Virus record (IMG/VR): IMGVR_UViG_3300023210_000171
Coordinates: 1 to 27,657 of that record
Source of the DNA: a virus
Strand: one strand, 5' to 3'
DNA length: 27,657 nucleotides
The notes under the pieces were generated by a model that saw only the letters and a program-made list of their open reading frames with translations, was not told the origin of the DNA and did no database searches. This document shows, piece after piece, positions 1 to 6,896 of the stretch (positions are counted from its first letter, which is position 1; the number at the start of each line of letters is the position of its first letter). A program made the position numbers and the translations under genes.

Positions 1-6
1 ACCTGG

Positions 7-34
7 ACTTGGATAACCTGTACTTGGATAACCT
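7..34. repeat. Tandem 15-nt repeat, two copies
   Basis: ACTTGGATAACCT occurs at 7-19 and 22-34, a 15-nt period. The array may continue to the left of the window, so its size is unknown. Confidence 0.7.
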
Positions 35-60
35 TTGAACCTCACTACTATATAATCTAC

Positions 61-197
61 ATAACACGGTTCTACTATATAATATACCAATCGGTTTATA
101 TCAATTTGATAGTTACTTTAATCTATATAACACGGTTCTACTATATATTATATAAATAACGGTTACTTTAATCCACATAACACGGTTCTACTATATA
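61..197. repeat. Three direct repeats of ATAACACGGTTCTACTATAT
   Basis: Copies start at 61, 127 and 177. The last two belong to a larger repeat that also includes the preceding GTTACTTTAAT, so that unit recurs every 50 nt (111-147 and 161-197). The spacing is irregular and there are no spacers of constant length, so this is not a CRISPR array. Confidence 0.85.
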
Positions 198-205
198 AAC
201 TATAT

Positions 206-291
206 CAGAACAGACATTTTGATTATTTAGCAACTGAACCAGTATAAAAACTATACCAGAACAGATACTTATATATTATATACCAGAACAG
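206..291. repeat. Three CAGAACAG boxes
   Basis: CAGAACAG occurs at 206-213, 257-264 and 284-291, mostly preceded by TATA(C/T)C. The AGAAC core is the reverse complement of the GTTCT core in the 61-197 repeats, so the two arrays together form an inverted arrangement. They could be binding sites for one protein. Confidence 0.6.
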
Positions 292-299
292 TTAATGCT

Positions 300-336
300 A
301 ACATAGTTGATACTGGTTCAGTATAGAAACTATGTT
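300..336. repeat. Two-part dyad (cruciform or hairpin)
   Basis: AACATAGTT (300-308) pairs perfectly with AACTATGTT (328-336). Nested inside, ATACTG (310-315) pairs with CAGTAT (319-324) around a GTT loop. No T-run follows, so it does not look like a simple terminator. It sits beside the CAGAACAG boxes. Confidence 0.75.
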
Positions 337-588
337 GGGACTGTTCACCTATAAGTCTTACCCTATATATACAATATTGATACTGTTATAGGTAAAAACC
401 TTACTGAGACTGTTTAAATGGGGTTTAGATTATAATACTACTGTTGTATTATGTACTTTTCTTGGAATAATCCTATTTTTGGAGTAAAAACCCGTAAAAG
501 TTGGTATAAACCCCGTGATTTTTGAGCCTCCAACGACAAAAACGGTTGAAAACTCTTGAAATAATACAATTTAAGAAAAAAAATACGG

Positions 589-754
589 GAAAATTTTTGA
601 TACTTTGGAAAAAATGCCAAGTTTTACACCTTTCCAGTATTAAAAACCGAGAAAATTTTTCAACCTCCAGGAAAATTTTTCAATATCTGGGTATTAAGCA
701 CCCACCAATCATGACAAAAACCAGGAAAATTTTTCAACCTCCAGGAAAATTTTT
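589..754. repeat. Array of five GAAAATTTTT boxes
   Basis: GAAAATTTTT occurs at 589-598, 651-660, 671-680, 725-734 and 745-754. The last four form two pairs, each with exactly 20 nt between starts (about two helical turns), linked by CAACCTCCAG. The two pairs start 74 nt apart. Regular spacing of A-tract/T-tract boxes would suit a bent, phased DNA site or an iteron-like array. Confidence 0.75.
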
Positions 755-934
755 AAGCCTATAATAACCCTATACAGTGTTTAAAGCCTTATTCAGTACA
801 AAAACTTTTCTTAGTATTACACTTTCTTAGTATTAAGATACTTTCTTATTCTCTTATTAGTATATATTATCTAATTGTTAAAGTAAGTTGTTCAAAATGG
901 AGTACGAAAAGTAAAGATCTTTTTTATACCAATA

Positions 935-957
935 GTACGGATATCATTGGCTCGTAC
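935..957 (+). promoter_or_regulatory. Hairpin with conserved ATCATTGG loop, copy 1
   Basis: GTACG (935-939) pairs with CGTAC (953-957) around a 13-nt loop containing ATCATTGG. The same loop recurs in stronger hairpins at 7250-7279 and 9842-9869. This copy is in the gene-free region, so it does not follow a recognisable gene. Confidence 0.5.
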
Positions 958-1040
958 AAGCCCATAGAACGCCTTTAAGACACTTTTATGTATTAATAGT
1001 ATGTTAGTATTATTATTGTTATAGTAATGCCTTAAAACGT

Positions 1041-1225
1041 CTTAAAAATAAAGTTAATATTTTTCTTGCTTATGTGAAACCTTTTTTAGATATTGCAAGT
1101 ATAAAAAATATAACAAAGCAAGTATAACACTAACGAAAAATAAATTAATAAAAACTTGCAATTGTAAAACCTTTTTAAGATATTGCACGTATAACAAGTA
1201 TAACAACTAAACAAAGTAGCTTATG
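1041..1225 (+). repeat. Duplicated promoter region, copy 1
   Basis: This segment closely resembles 1542-1718, differing by scattered substitutions and a few indels. It includes two tandem early promoters and the start codon of the following gene. Both copies end in AACAAAGTAGCTTATGAA, so the whole regulatory unit was duplicated with the gene start attached. Confidence 0.8.
1066..1193 (+). promoter_or_regulatory. Two tandem early promoters
   Basis: Promoter a has TTGC at 1066-1069 and TATTGC at 1091-1096. Promoter b has TTGCAATT from 1156 and GATATTGCA ending at 1187. Each matches the repeated early-promoter pattern with about 20 nt between a -33-like TTG and a -7-like box. They lie before the gene starting at 1223. 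No GGGACT hairpin is present in this leader. Confidence 0.6.
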
Positions 1226-1495
1226 AACATTTACGAAGAAGAATCAGATTATAGAAAAATCCTTACTGAGTTTATCGGAAGGTCAAAAGAAATAAATGCT
1301 TTGAGTAATTGGAACGATTTGATGTCAGTTGTTAAAAAGATAGAATCAGAAGTTTTAGATGTGATTATCACTAAATCTTCATGTTCTATTATTACCAATG
1401 ATAATATGTTTAATTGTGCGTTAAGAGATACTGAATATGGGAACAAAAATGAAATGGTGTTTATTTGCTGTATTAAATACATTGAGAGTAAATAA
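1223..1495 (+). CDS. Unknown 90-aa early protein
   Basis: I do not recognise this protein. It is a small soluble 90-residue product without a signal peptide or membrane segment. The N-terminus is acidic (MNIYEEESDY), and a hydrophobic stretch follows in the middle. The ATG is preceded by A-rich sequence and two tandem early promoters, the main evidence that it is real. The next gene (1716) has a near-identical upstream region but a different product. A minus-strand frame in the same place has no promoter. Confidence 0.7.
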   Translation: MNIYEEESDYRKILTEFIGRSKEINALSNWNDLMSVVKKIESEVLDVIITKSSCSIITNDNMFNCALRDTEYGNKNEMVFICCIKYIESK

Positions 1496-1541
1496 TAACT
1501 TTATTTTTAATGAGTTAGTATTACTCTTGCTATAATAATAC

Positions 1542-1718
1542 CTTAAAAATAAAGTTAATATTTTTCTTGCTTATGTGTAACCTTTTTAAGATATTGCAAG
1601 TATAAAGAATATAACAAAGCAAGAATAACACTAACAAAAAATAAATTAATAAAAAACTTGCAATTGTAAAACTTTATTAAGATATTGCACGTATAACAAC
1701 TAAACAAAGTAGCTTATG
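1542..1718 (+). repeat. Duplicated promoter region, copy 2
   Basis: Second copy of the 1041-1225 unit. It keeps both tandem promoter cores (TTGC at 1567 with TATTGC at 1592-1597; TTG at 1658 with TATTGC at 1683-1688) and the leader up to the ATG. It has lost a short segment near the left end and a few bases between the second promoter and the gene. Confidence 0.8.
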
Positions 1719-1889
1719 AAAACTTACAGAAAATTAATGTTAACAGTCAGATACAACAATAATAAGGCTTATAGTTCTATTATTGGTTCAGAAAAGCAAG
1801 GTTTACACCTTCAAAAAGTTTCTGACTTAAAAATGATGTTTTATGGTACTTCTTTATACAGTGCTATCTTAGAAGGATTAAAATATTAA
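1716..1889 (+). CDS. Unknown 57-aa early protein
   Basis: A 57-codon reading frame starting MKTYRKLMLT and ending ILEGLKY. It is soluble and basic at its N-terminus, and I recognise no domain. Its support is positional: the start codon sits at the same place in the duplicated promoter unit as the start of the 1223 gene, and the next early promoter begins right after its stop codon. Confidence 0.65.
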   Translation: MKTYRKLMLTVRYNNNKAYSSIIGSEKQGLHLQKVSDLKMMFYGTSLYSAILEGLKY

Positions 1890-1898
1890 AAATAATCC

Positions 1899-1956
1899 TT
1901 GCAATTATCAAAGATATTGCATTCATAGGTTAAGGGACTTACCTACAAAAAGTCCC
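1899..1956 (+). promoter_or_regulatory. Shortened early promoter and GGGACTT leader hairpin
   Basis: TTGCAATT begins at 1899 and GATATTGC ends at 1920, but the spacer is about 10 nt shorter than in the other copies, so promoter activity is doubtful. The leader that follows contains GGGACTT (1934-1940) pairing with AAGTCCC (1950-1956) across the loop ACCTACAAA. The hairpin lies 22 nt before the ATG at 1979. Confidence 0.55.
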
Positions 1957-1978
1957 AATTTTAGAAAACAAAAAGATC

Positions 1979-2386
1979 ATGAGAAAAAAATATAAAGTAA
2001 GATTTAATTTAGGAAAAGGAAAAAACTTCATGTTTTGGCAAGTAATAAATACAGAAACAGGTAGTTTTAAGTATTACAATCCGTCTAAAGTTTCAATAGT
2101 AATGAGTAACTGTTTTTTAAGAAACCAAAAAGCTACTGCTAATAAAATTTTTAATGGTTCAAATAAGTCTGTTTGTGCTTGGGTTGAATGTGACAACGTT
2201 ATTATAGTAAAAGATAGCACTTTATCTTATAATAGTTTTAAAGTGTCTTACAATCCAAGAAAAAGCCCAAATTGGCAAAATAACAAAGGTGAAAATATTG
2301 ATAGTCTTAGCATTAATTGCCTTTATACTGTTGACACTTCTATTTTTGCTGGTAATAAAGGGAGACAATTATTAATGGAAATTTAA
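1979..2386 (+). CDS. Unknown 135-aa early protein
   Basis: The N-terminus is basic and aromatic (MRKKYKVRFNLGKGKNFMFW), followed by a mixed, Asn- and Ser-rich body with predicted strands and no membrane segment. The function is unknown. The spacing of start codon, hairpin leader and promoter is the same as for the 2498 and 3735 genes, which supports the ATG at 1979. The next early promoter follows 12 nt after its stop. Confidence 0.75.
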   Translation: MRKKYKVRFNLGKGKNFMFWQVINTETGSFKYYNPSKVSIVMSNCFLRNQKATANKIFNGSNKSVCAWVECDNVIIVKDSTLSYNSFKVSYNPRKSPNWQNNKGENIDSLSINCLYTVDTSIFAGNKGRQLLMEI

Positions 2387-2398
2387 TTAAAATAATCC

Positions 2399-2474
2399 TT
2401 GCAATTGTAAAAAATTTTTTAGTAATTGCAAGTACAATAAGCATAGGTTAAGGGACTTACCTACAAAAAGTCCC
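2399..2474 (+). promoter_or_regulatory. Early promoter and GGGACTT leader hairpin
   Basis: TTGCAATTGTAAAA starts at 2399 and the -7-like TAATTGCA lies at 2423-2430. In the leader, GGGACTT (2452-2458) pairs with AAGTCCC (2468-2474) around ACCTACAAA, identical to the 1934 hairpin. The ATG of the next gene is at 2498. Confidence 0.65.
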
Positions 2475-2497
2475 AATTTTAGAAAACAAATTTTATT

Positions 2498-3097
2498 ATG
2501 ATGACAAGAAAAGAATTTAACTCAAAAATGAAAAGTTTAGCTGGTATTATTTCTAACATTACAAATCACAGCTTTGGCGAGTGCATAAGTGAGGCGTACA
2601 GCTTAGGAGACATGGCGTACTTTGATGCTCCTTTTAAGGAGGTTGCATCATTCCAAACCAGGAGGATAGATCACCTTGAAGTAAACAATTCTTTTAGTTC
2701 TTATTATAATTACGCCTTTGATGCAGTTAAACATAAGTACAATTTTGTAGACGTTTACAAAGAAATTTTTTACCTTAATGAAAGTGCGTCATTGGAAATT
2801 AACGCCTACACAAGTTCAAAAACTGCAAAAGTTATTCCTTTACATTGCAAAAATGGGCTTTACGAGTCTTATGTCTCTGAGAATGTTGTTTTAGTTATTG
2901 GTGGGGTTTCTTTGTTTATTACTCCAGAGTTAACACCATTCTCAGAGGTAAGAAAAAAAATTGCTGAGTTGGTAGTAGAAGTTGGGGCTTTTGGCATGCT
3001 TTCAGAGAAACCAATAAACAAAGATACTTATAACTGGTTCTTAGATAGTCTAGGACAAGATGTAGTTCCAGCTTGTACAATTTGTTTCAGTAAGTAA
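2498..3097 (+). CDS. Unknown 199-aa early protein
   Basis: The longest protein of this first gene group, with no family recognised. It begins MMTRKEFNSKMKSL; ATG 2498 and ATG 2501 are both possible starts. The middle is aromatic-rich (YYNYAF), a hydrophobic strand-like segment VVLVIGGVSLFI lies around residues 130-140, and the C-terminus carries a CTIC pair. No signal peptide or clear transmembrane helix is seen. It is expressed from its own promoter and probably with 3192, which has no separate early promoter. Confidence 0.75.
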   Translation: MMTRKEFNSKMKSLAGIISNITNHSFGECISEAYSLGDMAYFDAPFKEVASFQTRRIDHLEVNNSFSSYYNYAFDAVKHKYNFVDVYKEIFYLNESASLEINAYTSSKTAKVIPLHCKNGLYESYVSENVVLVIGGVSLFITPELTPFSEVRKKIAELVVEVGAFGMLSEKPINKDTYNWFLDSLGQDVVPACTICFSK

Positions 3098-3103
3098 AAA
3101 ATA

Positions 3104-3151
3104 TTGCTTGGTACGTCCTTAGAACGTGTCTTTTTAATAAGAGCCAAGCAA
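3104..3151 (+). promoter_or_regulatory. Nested intergenic hairpin
   Basis: TTGCTTGG (3104-3111) pairs perfectly with CCAAGCAA (3144-3151). Inside, ACGT (3113-3116) can pair with ACGT (3124-3127). A run TTTTT follows the inner arm. It lies between the 2498 and 3192 genes and could be a processing site or a partial terminator. Confidence 0.5.
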
Positions 3152-3191
3152 CAAAAGTAAAAATTTTCATTCATTTAAAACGATCAATATC

Positions 3192-3572
3192 ATGGGAAAA
3201 ATAAAATTATCATTCACACATTTAGGAGTATCTTTCAAAGATATAGAATTTTACCAGTATAACGATTCAAAGGTGGTAAGTGCCACAGGTAGAGGTTTAT
3301 CAAAGGCAGTTAAAACTTATTGTAAATCTTTAAAAATGGGAAAAATTAAAACCAGGTACAGTTCGTTCGCTGGTGGTGACTCTTTAAGAGTAGAAATAGA
3401 AAATTTTGATAGTTCTATTACTGATATATTACAATCTATCTTTGAATACGGTTCTTTTGACTTCTATACAGATATGCAAACGTACAAAGAGTATCATTTT
3501 GATAGTATTACCATAGAAGGTGGTTATGTTCTTAGTGTAGGGGTGAAGTACTTAGGAGTTGAAGCTTTATAA
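3192..3572 (+). CDS. Unknown 126-aa early protein
   Basis: I do not recognise this soluble protein. It starts MGKIKLSFTHLGVSFKD, has a basic middle (KTYCKSLKMGKIKTRYSS) and a more acidic, aromatic second half. The ATG is preceded by the A-rich motif AAAATTTTCA...TTTAAAAC, which also occurs before 4134 and 4525 and supports this start. No early promoter lies directly upstream, so it is probably read through from 2399. Confidence 0.7.
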   Translation: MGKIKLSFTHLGVSFKDIEFYQYNDSKVVSATGRGLSKAVKTYCKSLKMGKIKTRYSSFAGGDSLRVEIENFDSSITDILQSIFEYGSFDFYTDMQTYKEYHFDSITIEGGYVLSVGVKYLGVEAL

Positions 3573-3593
3573 TAAATTTTTATAGCCCACAAA

Positions 3594-3612
3594 ACGGCTA
3601 TCATTGGAACGT
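3594..3612 (+). promoter_or_regulatory. Weak copy of the ATCATTGG hairpin
   Basis: ACG (3594-3596) and CGT (3610-3612) flank a loop GCTATCATTGGAA that closely matches the loop of the 7250 and 9842 hairpins. The stem is only 3 bp, so this is either degenerate or depends on the loop alone. It follows the stop of the 3192 gene. Confidence 0.35.
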
Positions 3613-3636
3613 CAAGAAAAATAAATCAATAAAAGA

Positions 3637-3712
3637 TTGCAATTGTTAAAACTTTTTAAGATATTGCACGTATAATAAGTATAGGTTAAGGGATTCACCT
3701 ACAAATAGTCCC
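3637..3712 (+). promoter_or_regulatory. Early promoter and GGGATT leader hairpin
   Basis: TTGCAATTGTTAAAAC starts at 3637 and GATATTGCA ends at 3668. In the leader GGGATT (3690-3695) pairs with AGTCCC (3707-3712); the C-to-T change leaves a G-U pair, so the stem survives only as RNA. The gene start is at 3735. Confidence 0.65.
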
Positions 3713-3734
3713 AATTTTAGAAAACAAAAAGATC

Positions 3735-4049
3735 ATGAAAAATTTACAAGAAATAAAAAAAGGAGATTCTTTTACTGGAGAAAATGCAGTAGGTAACAAA
3801 GTAACTAGAACATGTATTGGTTTCGTAGTATATACTCAATACCAGAGTGAAAATACACTGTTAGATGACCAACTTTTAAATAAAGAAGGTGAATTATTTT
3901 CTCACATGTCTGATTGGGAAGAAAATCACAAAAAAGCACGGTACGTAGCAAAAGACAAAGAGACTGCCTTGAAGTTTATAAAAAGAAATCAGAAAAAACA
4001 TGAGTTTCAGTTGAATTTTAGACCTTACTTTAGTAATAGGTTTCATTAA
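3735..4049 (+). CDS. Unknown 104-aa early protein
   Basis: Starts MKNLQEIKKGDSFTGENAVG and has a lysine-rich C-terminal half ending in NFRPYFSNRFH. The N-terminal 35 residues could form small beta strands around KKGDSF, but I cannot assign a family. It has its own early promoter with leader hairpin and is followed by 4134 without a new promoter, so the two probably share a transcript. Confidence 0.7.
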   Translation: MKNLQEIKKGDSFTGENAVGNKVTRTCIGFVVYTQYQSENTLLDDQLLNKEGELFSHMSDWEENHKKARYVAKDKETALKFIKRNQKKHEFQLNFRPYFSNRFH

Positions 4050-4133
4050 ACAACTATAAAGACGTAATAAAAACAATTATTAATTAAAATTCACCAGCAA
4101 GTAAAAATTTTCAACCATTTAAAACCAAAAATC

Positions 4134-4412
4134 ATGGCAAATTTCAAAAGTCACAAAATAAAAGTTAACACAAATGAGTCTAAGAGCTATTTTAACGCTC
4201 ATGACGCAATCTTAGACAGTGGGTTTGAGTATTTAGGTGAATATCGTAATGAAAACCCTGTGAGAGGCACTATAAAGAGAGACATCTACAAGAGAGTTTC
4301 AGACAATAAAATTTTTGCTTTTGCTGGTATGACTCACTTTAATACTACCGTGTATTACTTCAACATGAGAGAATACTCTGGACATTTACCAATAAATAAT
4401 TACATTTATTAA
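4134..4412 (+). CDS. Unknown 92-aa early protein
   Basis: A small soluble protein starting MANFKSHKIKVNTNESKSYF, with many aromatic residues in the C-terminal half (FNTTVYYFNMREY). The family is unknown. The start is preceded by AAAATTTTCAACCATTTAAAAC, nearly the same as before 4525. The downstream early promoter begins 8 nt after its stop codon, marking the end of the transcription unit. Confidence 0.7.
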   Translation: MANFKSHKIKVNTNESKSYFNAHDAILDSGFEYLGEYRNENPVRGTIKRDIYKRVSDNKIFAFAGMTHFNTTVYYFNMREYSGHLPINNYIY

Positions 4413-4420
4413 AATAATAC

Positions 4421-4490
4421 TTGCAATTGTAAAACCTTTTTAAGATATTGCACGTATAATAAGTATAGGGACTGAAAAGTAGTAAGTCCC
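4421..4490 (+). promoter_or_regulatory. Early promoter and GGGACT leader hairpin
   Basis: TTGCAATTGTAAAACC starts at 4421 and GATATTGCAC ends at 4452, a full match to the consensus. GGGACT (4468-4473) pairs with AGTCCC (4485-4490) around GAAAAGTAGTA. This loop version also occurs at 5565 and, with one extra base, at 7632. It drives the methyltransferase gene at 4525. Confidence 0.7.
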
Positions 4491-4524
4491 ATTAAAAATT
4501 TTTCAACCATTAAAAAACAAGATT

Positions 4525-5514
4525 ATGAAGCATTTAATAAAGCATTTAGGTAAAGAGTTTAAGACATCTCATTTTTACAATATTAGTGATGAACAATGCA
4601 AAAAGATAAAAGAGCAGTTCTACGAAAAACCAAAAAAAGAACTTGTACACGACCAGTTTAACAAATTATACAATGGAGGCAAAAAAACAAACTTTATTAT
4701 TGATTACTACTTAAAAGACGTAATGAGTAAAGCCAGACTTTCTACTTCAAAGTGGTCAATTAAAGAGTTTTTTGAATGTAATGATTTGATAAGATTTGCT
4801 TATGGTAAAATCAAAAACTGCTCAAATTTCTACAAAAGCACAGACTCAGATATAAAAAATATTAAAACCGTGCTTAGATTGTCTCCTTCTGGTACTGCTG
4901 GTAAGGTTTCAAATTTTCCATACAAAACAATGCTTGATGTGTTAGGTAAGTACAACCCAAATAATAATTATTACGACTTCTCTTGTGGTTGGGGTATAAG
5001 ATTATTATCATCATTAGCTAATAACATAAACTACTTCGGAACTGACCCAAATGATGAGTTAGTAGAAAGATTAAAAACGTTATCTAACGACTTTAAAAGT
5101 GTCACTAATTCAAAAAGTAATATAGATATCAGATGCAACGGCTCTGAGGTTTTTACGGCTGAGTGGGAGGGCAAGATAGGGGTTGCCTTTAGTTCTCCAC
5201 CTTATTTTGACTTAGAACACTATAACTCAAAAAACCAATCAATTGAAAAAGGTGGTTATGAAAAGTGGCTTAAAGACTATTGGACTCCAACGGTTAAGAA
5301 CATAAATAAATACCTTATTTGTGATGGTTATATGATTTTAAACATGAAAAACATAAAAGGACACAACACGCTTGATGATATGTGTGATATAATTAAAAGT
5401 GAAGGTTTTGAGTTTATTGAAAACTTGGAATTAAAGAACATAAACAGAGTTATCTTAGCGAATAATGGCAAAAACACAAACGAAACCATAGCTGTTTTTA
5501 AAAAAGTAAAATAA
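4525..5514 (+). CDS. DNA methyltransferase, SPPY type
   Basis: Predicted S-adenosylmethionine-dependent DNA methyltransferase acting on exocyclic amino groups (N4-cytosine or N6-adenine). Motif I is DFSCGWG at residues 151-157, with the following acidic segment FGTDP. The catalytic motif is SPPY at residues 224-227, then FDLEHY. The order motif I then SPPY, and the NQS...W segment after it, resemble stand-alone phage methylases. The first 115 residues are a lysine-rich region without a clear domain, perhaps for DNA contact. No restriction endonuclease is adjacent, so a role in protecting phage DNA from host restriction is more likely than a restriction-modification pair. It has its own early promoter and hairpin leader. 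The target sequence cannot be read from the protein. Confidence 0.85.
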   Translation: MKHLIKHLGKEFKTSHFYNISDEQCKKIKEQFYEKPKKELVHDQFNKLYNGGKKTNFIIDYYLKDVMSKARLSTSKWSIKEFFECNDLIRFAYGKIKNCSNFYKSTDSDIKNIKTVLRLSPSGTAGKVSNFPYKTMLDVLGKYNPNNNYYDFSCGWGIRLLSSLANNINYFGTDPNDELVERLKTLSNDFKSVTNSKSNIDIRCNGSEVFTAEWEGKIGVAFSSPPYFDLEHYNSKNQSIEKGGYEKWLKDYWTPTVKNINKYLICDGYMILNMKNIKGHNTLDDMCDIIKSEGFEFIENLELKNINRVILANNGKNTNETIAVFKKVK

Positions 5515-5517
5515 ATA

Positions 5518-5587
5518 TTGCAATTGTAAAACCTTTTTAAGATATTGCACGTATAATAAGTATAGGGACTGAAAAGTAGTAAGTCCC
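5518..5587 (+). promoter_or_regulatory. Early promoter and GGGACT leader hairpin
   Basis: TTGCAATTGTAAAACC starts at 5518 and TATTGC lies at 5543-5548. GGGACT (5565-5570) pairs with AGTCCC (5582-5587). The segment is almost identical to 4421-4490. The next start codon is at 5616. Confidence 0.7.
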
Positions 5588-5615
5588 ATTAAAATAGCAG
5601 ATTAAATTAAAAAAT

Positions 5616-5879
5616 ATGTATTTATTTATAGACACAAAAGACAAAGTACACGATGCAAGTGGTATAGAAAGACCTCAAAACTACTATTGGCAAAAATTTA
5701 GAGTACAAGGACAATATTACCCTATAAGGTTGATTGATGAAGATGAAATTCACGAAGAAATAATAGAGTTTTTATATGAGAATGACAATTTACCAGATGT
5801 TAGTTTAGATGAAATAGGGTTAGACGTATTCACAACTGAACAATTAGAACGTAGAGATTTTTTTATGAGTATGTTTTAA
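5616..5879 (+). CDS. Unknown acidic 87-aa protein
   Basis: A small acidic protein starting MYLFIDTKDKVHDASG, with a Glu/Asp-rich centre (DEDEIHEEIIEF). Small acidic phage proteins sometimes mimic DNA or bind host enzymes, but nothing here shows that. It follows its own early promoter and is separated by 49 nt from the denV homologue, which lacks a promoter and is probably co-transcribed. Confidence 0.7.
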   Translation: MYLFIDTKDKVHDASGIERPQNYYWQKFRVQGQYYPIRLIDEDEIHEEIIEFLYENDNLPDVSLDEIGLDVFTTEQLERRDFFMSMF

Positions 5880-5928
5880 TTGCATATAACGTATTGCCCC
5901 ATCAAAAAAAAAATAACTAAAAAAGATT

Positions 5929-6282
5929 ATGACAAGAATAAATTACGGAATACCCGTTGAAACGTTATCAAACCAGCATTTAATAGCTGAACATAGAGAG
6001 ATTAAAAGAATACCTAATTGTGTTGGTAAAGGTAAATTTTCAATGAGTAACCAACCTAAAGAGTTCAAGCTTGGCACTGGTCATGTTAAGTTCTTCTATG
6101 ATAAGTTAGGCTACTTACTTACCAGGTATTGCAAAATATACGATGAGTGCATTAAAAGAGGTTTCAATGTGCAATGCTATATTGATGCTTGGAATAACAT
6201 ACCAGATAAATTTATGAATGACAGTAACCCCACAGAAAAAGATATAGAAATTGTTAAACAGAGAATAAAAGAAAGATCATGA
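5929..6282 (+). CDS. denV: Pyrimidine-dimer DNA glycosylase (T4 endonuclease V family)
   Basis: Predicted DNA glycosylase/AP lyase that cuts at UV-induced cyclobutane pyrimidine dimers to start base-excision repair of phage DNA. Residues 1-30 carry the T4 DenV signature: MTRIN, then QHLIAEHREI. Thr2, whose amino group is the nucleophile in T4, is present. Glu24 corresponds to catalytic Glu23 of T4, and Arg3 and Arg23 match its Arg3 and Arg22. A second block GTGHVKFFYDKLGYL and CIKRGFN match the T4 core. At 117 residues it is shorter than T4 DenV (138) and lacks the C-terminal aromatic WYKYYG tail that contacts the lesion in T4. Its stop overlaps the start of the next gene (ATGA). The start is fixed because Thr must be residue 2. 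Confidence 0.92.
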   Translation: MTRINYGIPVETLSNQHLIAEHREIKRIPNCVGKGKFSMSNQPKEFKLGTGHVKFFYDKLGYLLTRYCKIYDECIKRGFNVQCYIDAWNNIPDKFMNDSNPTEKDIEIVKQRIKERS

Positions 6283-6470
6283 GCATAACAACCATAGTAG
6301 ATAGAGAAACAGAAGTAGTAGATGTTGAAAAAAATTTAGATGGAACATACACAGTAGTTTGTTATTTTGAGTACAATAACTATGAAAAGGAGTTTAACTG
6401 CGAACAAGAGGCACATTCGTGGGGTATGAGAAAATTTTTAGAAGAAATGAATAAAGAACGTTGCAATTAA
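6279..6470 (+). CDS. Unknown 63-aa protein coupled to denV
   Basis: Begins in the ATGA overlap with the denV stop, which suggests translational coupling. The product, MSITTIVDRETEVVDVEKNL onward, looks like a small beta-rich fold with many Glu residues. No family is recognised. Its end abuts the next early promoter, whose TTGC overlaps the last codons of the gene. Confidence 0.65.
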   Translation: MSITTIVDRETEVVDVEKNLDGTYTVVCYFEYNNYEKEFNCEQEAHSWGMRKFLEEMNKERCN

Positions 6471-6527
6471 GAAAAATTTTAACTATATTGCATTCAAAGG
6501 TTAAGGGATTTACCTACAAATAGTCCC
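6461..6527 (+). promoter_or_regulatory. Variant early promoter and GGGATT leader hairpin
   Basis: TTGCAATT starts at 6461, inside the end of the 6279 gene. The -7 box is TATATTGC (6484-6491). In the leader GGGATT (6505-6510) pairs with AGTCCC (6522-6527) using one G-U pair, as at 3690. The start codon follows at 6548. Confidence 0.6.
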
Positions 6528-6547
6528 AACTTTAAAAAACAAAGATT

Positions 6548-6868
6548 ATGACAAAAGCAGACGTATTAAACATGATTAGTGAAGGTTGGGTTTTACACGC
6601 AAAAGAAGGTGAGAGTGAAGGTGTACTTTACCCTAACAGATCTTTCTTTTGGAAACAAAGAGTTGAGTTTAGTCTCACAAATAAGGAAATAAGCGAGTTA
6701 CTATATCCTAACAGGAAAAGTTATACAGTACACGCACTTGATTTTGGAACTACTCATGAGGTAGTAATTACTGACTGCATCACAATGGATGACAGGATAG
6801 AACTTACCAATGAATTATGGTCTGGAATGTTAGCAGACACAGAAAATTTTATCATAGAAAAGCAGTAA
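6548..6868 (+). CDS. Unknown 106-aa protein
   Basis: Starts MTKADVLNMISEGWVLHAKE and contains a repeated LYPNR motif (residues 27-31 and 52-56). It is soluble and mildly acidic, with no membrane segment and no family recognised. It is followed after 28 nt by 6897. Both genes share the pre-start sequence AAAAACAAAGATTATG, consistent with one transcript from 6461. Confidence 0.7.
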   Translation: MTKADVLNMISEGWVLHAKEGESEGVLYPNRSFFWKQRVEFSLTNKEISELLYPNRKSYTVHALDFGTTHEVVITDCITMDDRIELTNELWSGMLADTENFIIEKQ

Positions 6869-6896
6869 ATTATTCACAACTTAAAAAACAAAGATT

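Larger units (their letters stand above)
1..1222. other. Gene-free, repeat-rich region
   Basis: I see no convincing gene in this 1.2 kb stretch. The two open frames that cross it (about 438-620 and 522-764) lie over simple repeats, give low-complexity peptides and lack the promoter layout seen before the real genes. The stretch holds direct repeats, dyads, A/T-tract boxes, a conserved-loop hairpin at 935-957 and, at its right end, two tandem early promoters. It could be a replication origin or a regulatory region; this is inference from the repeats only. Confidence 0.6.

Noticed and set aside
61-291. Possible CRISPR array
   Set aside because: Repeats are few, spacing is irregular (66 and 50 nt) and the intervening DNA is AT-rich filler rather than unique spacers of one size.
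438-764. Two overlapping open frames on opposite strands (60 and 80 aa)
   Set aside because: They cover the GAAAATTTTT repeats, give low-complexity peptides and have no promoter of the types used by other genes.
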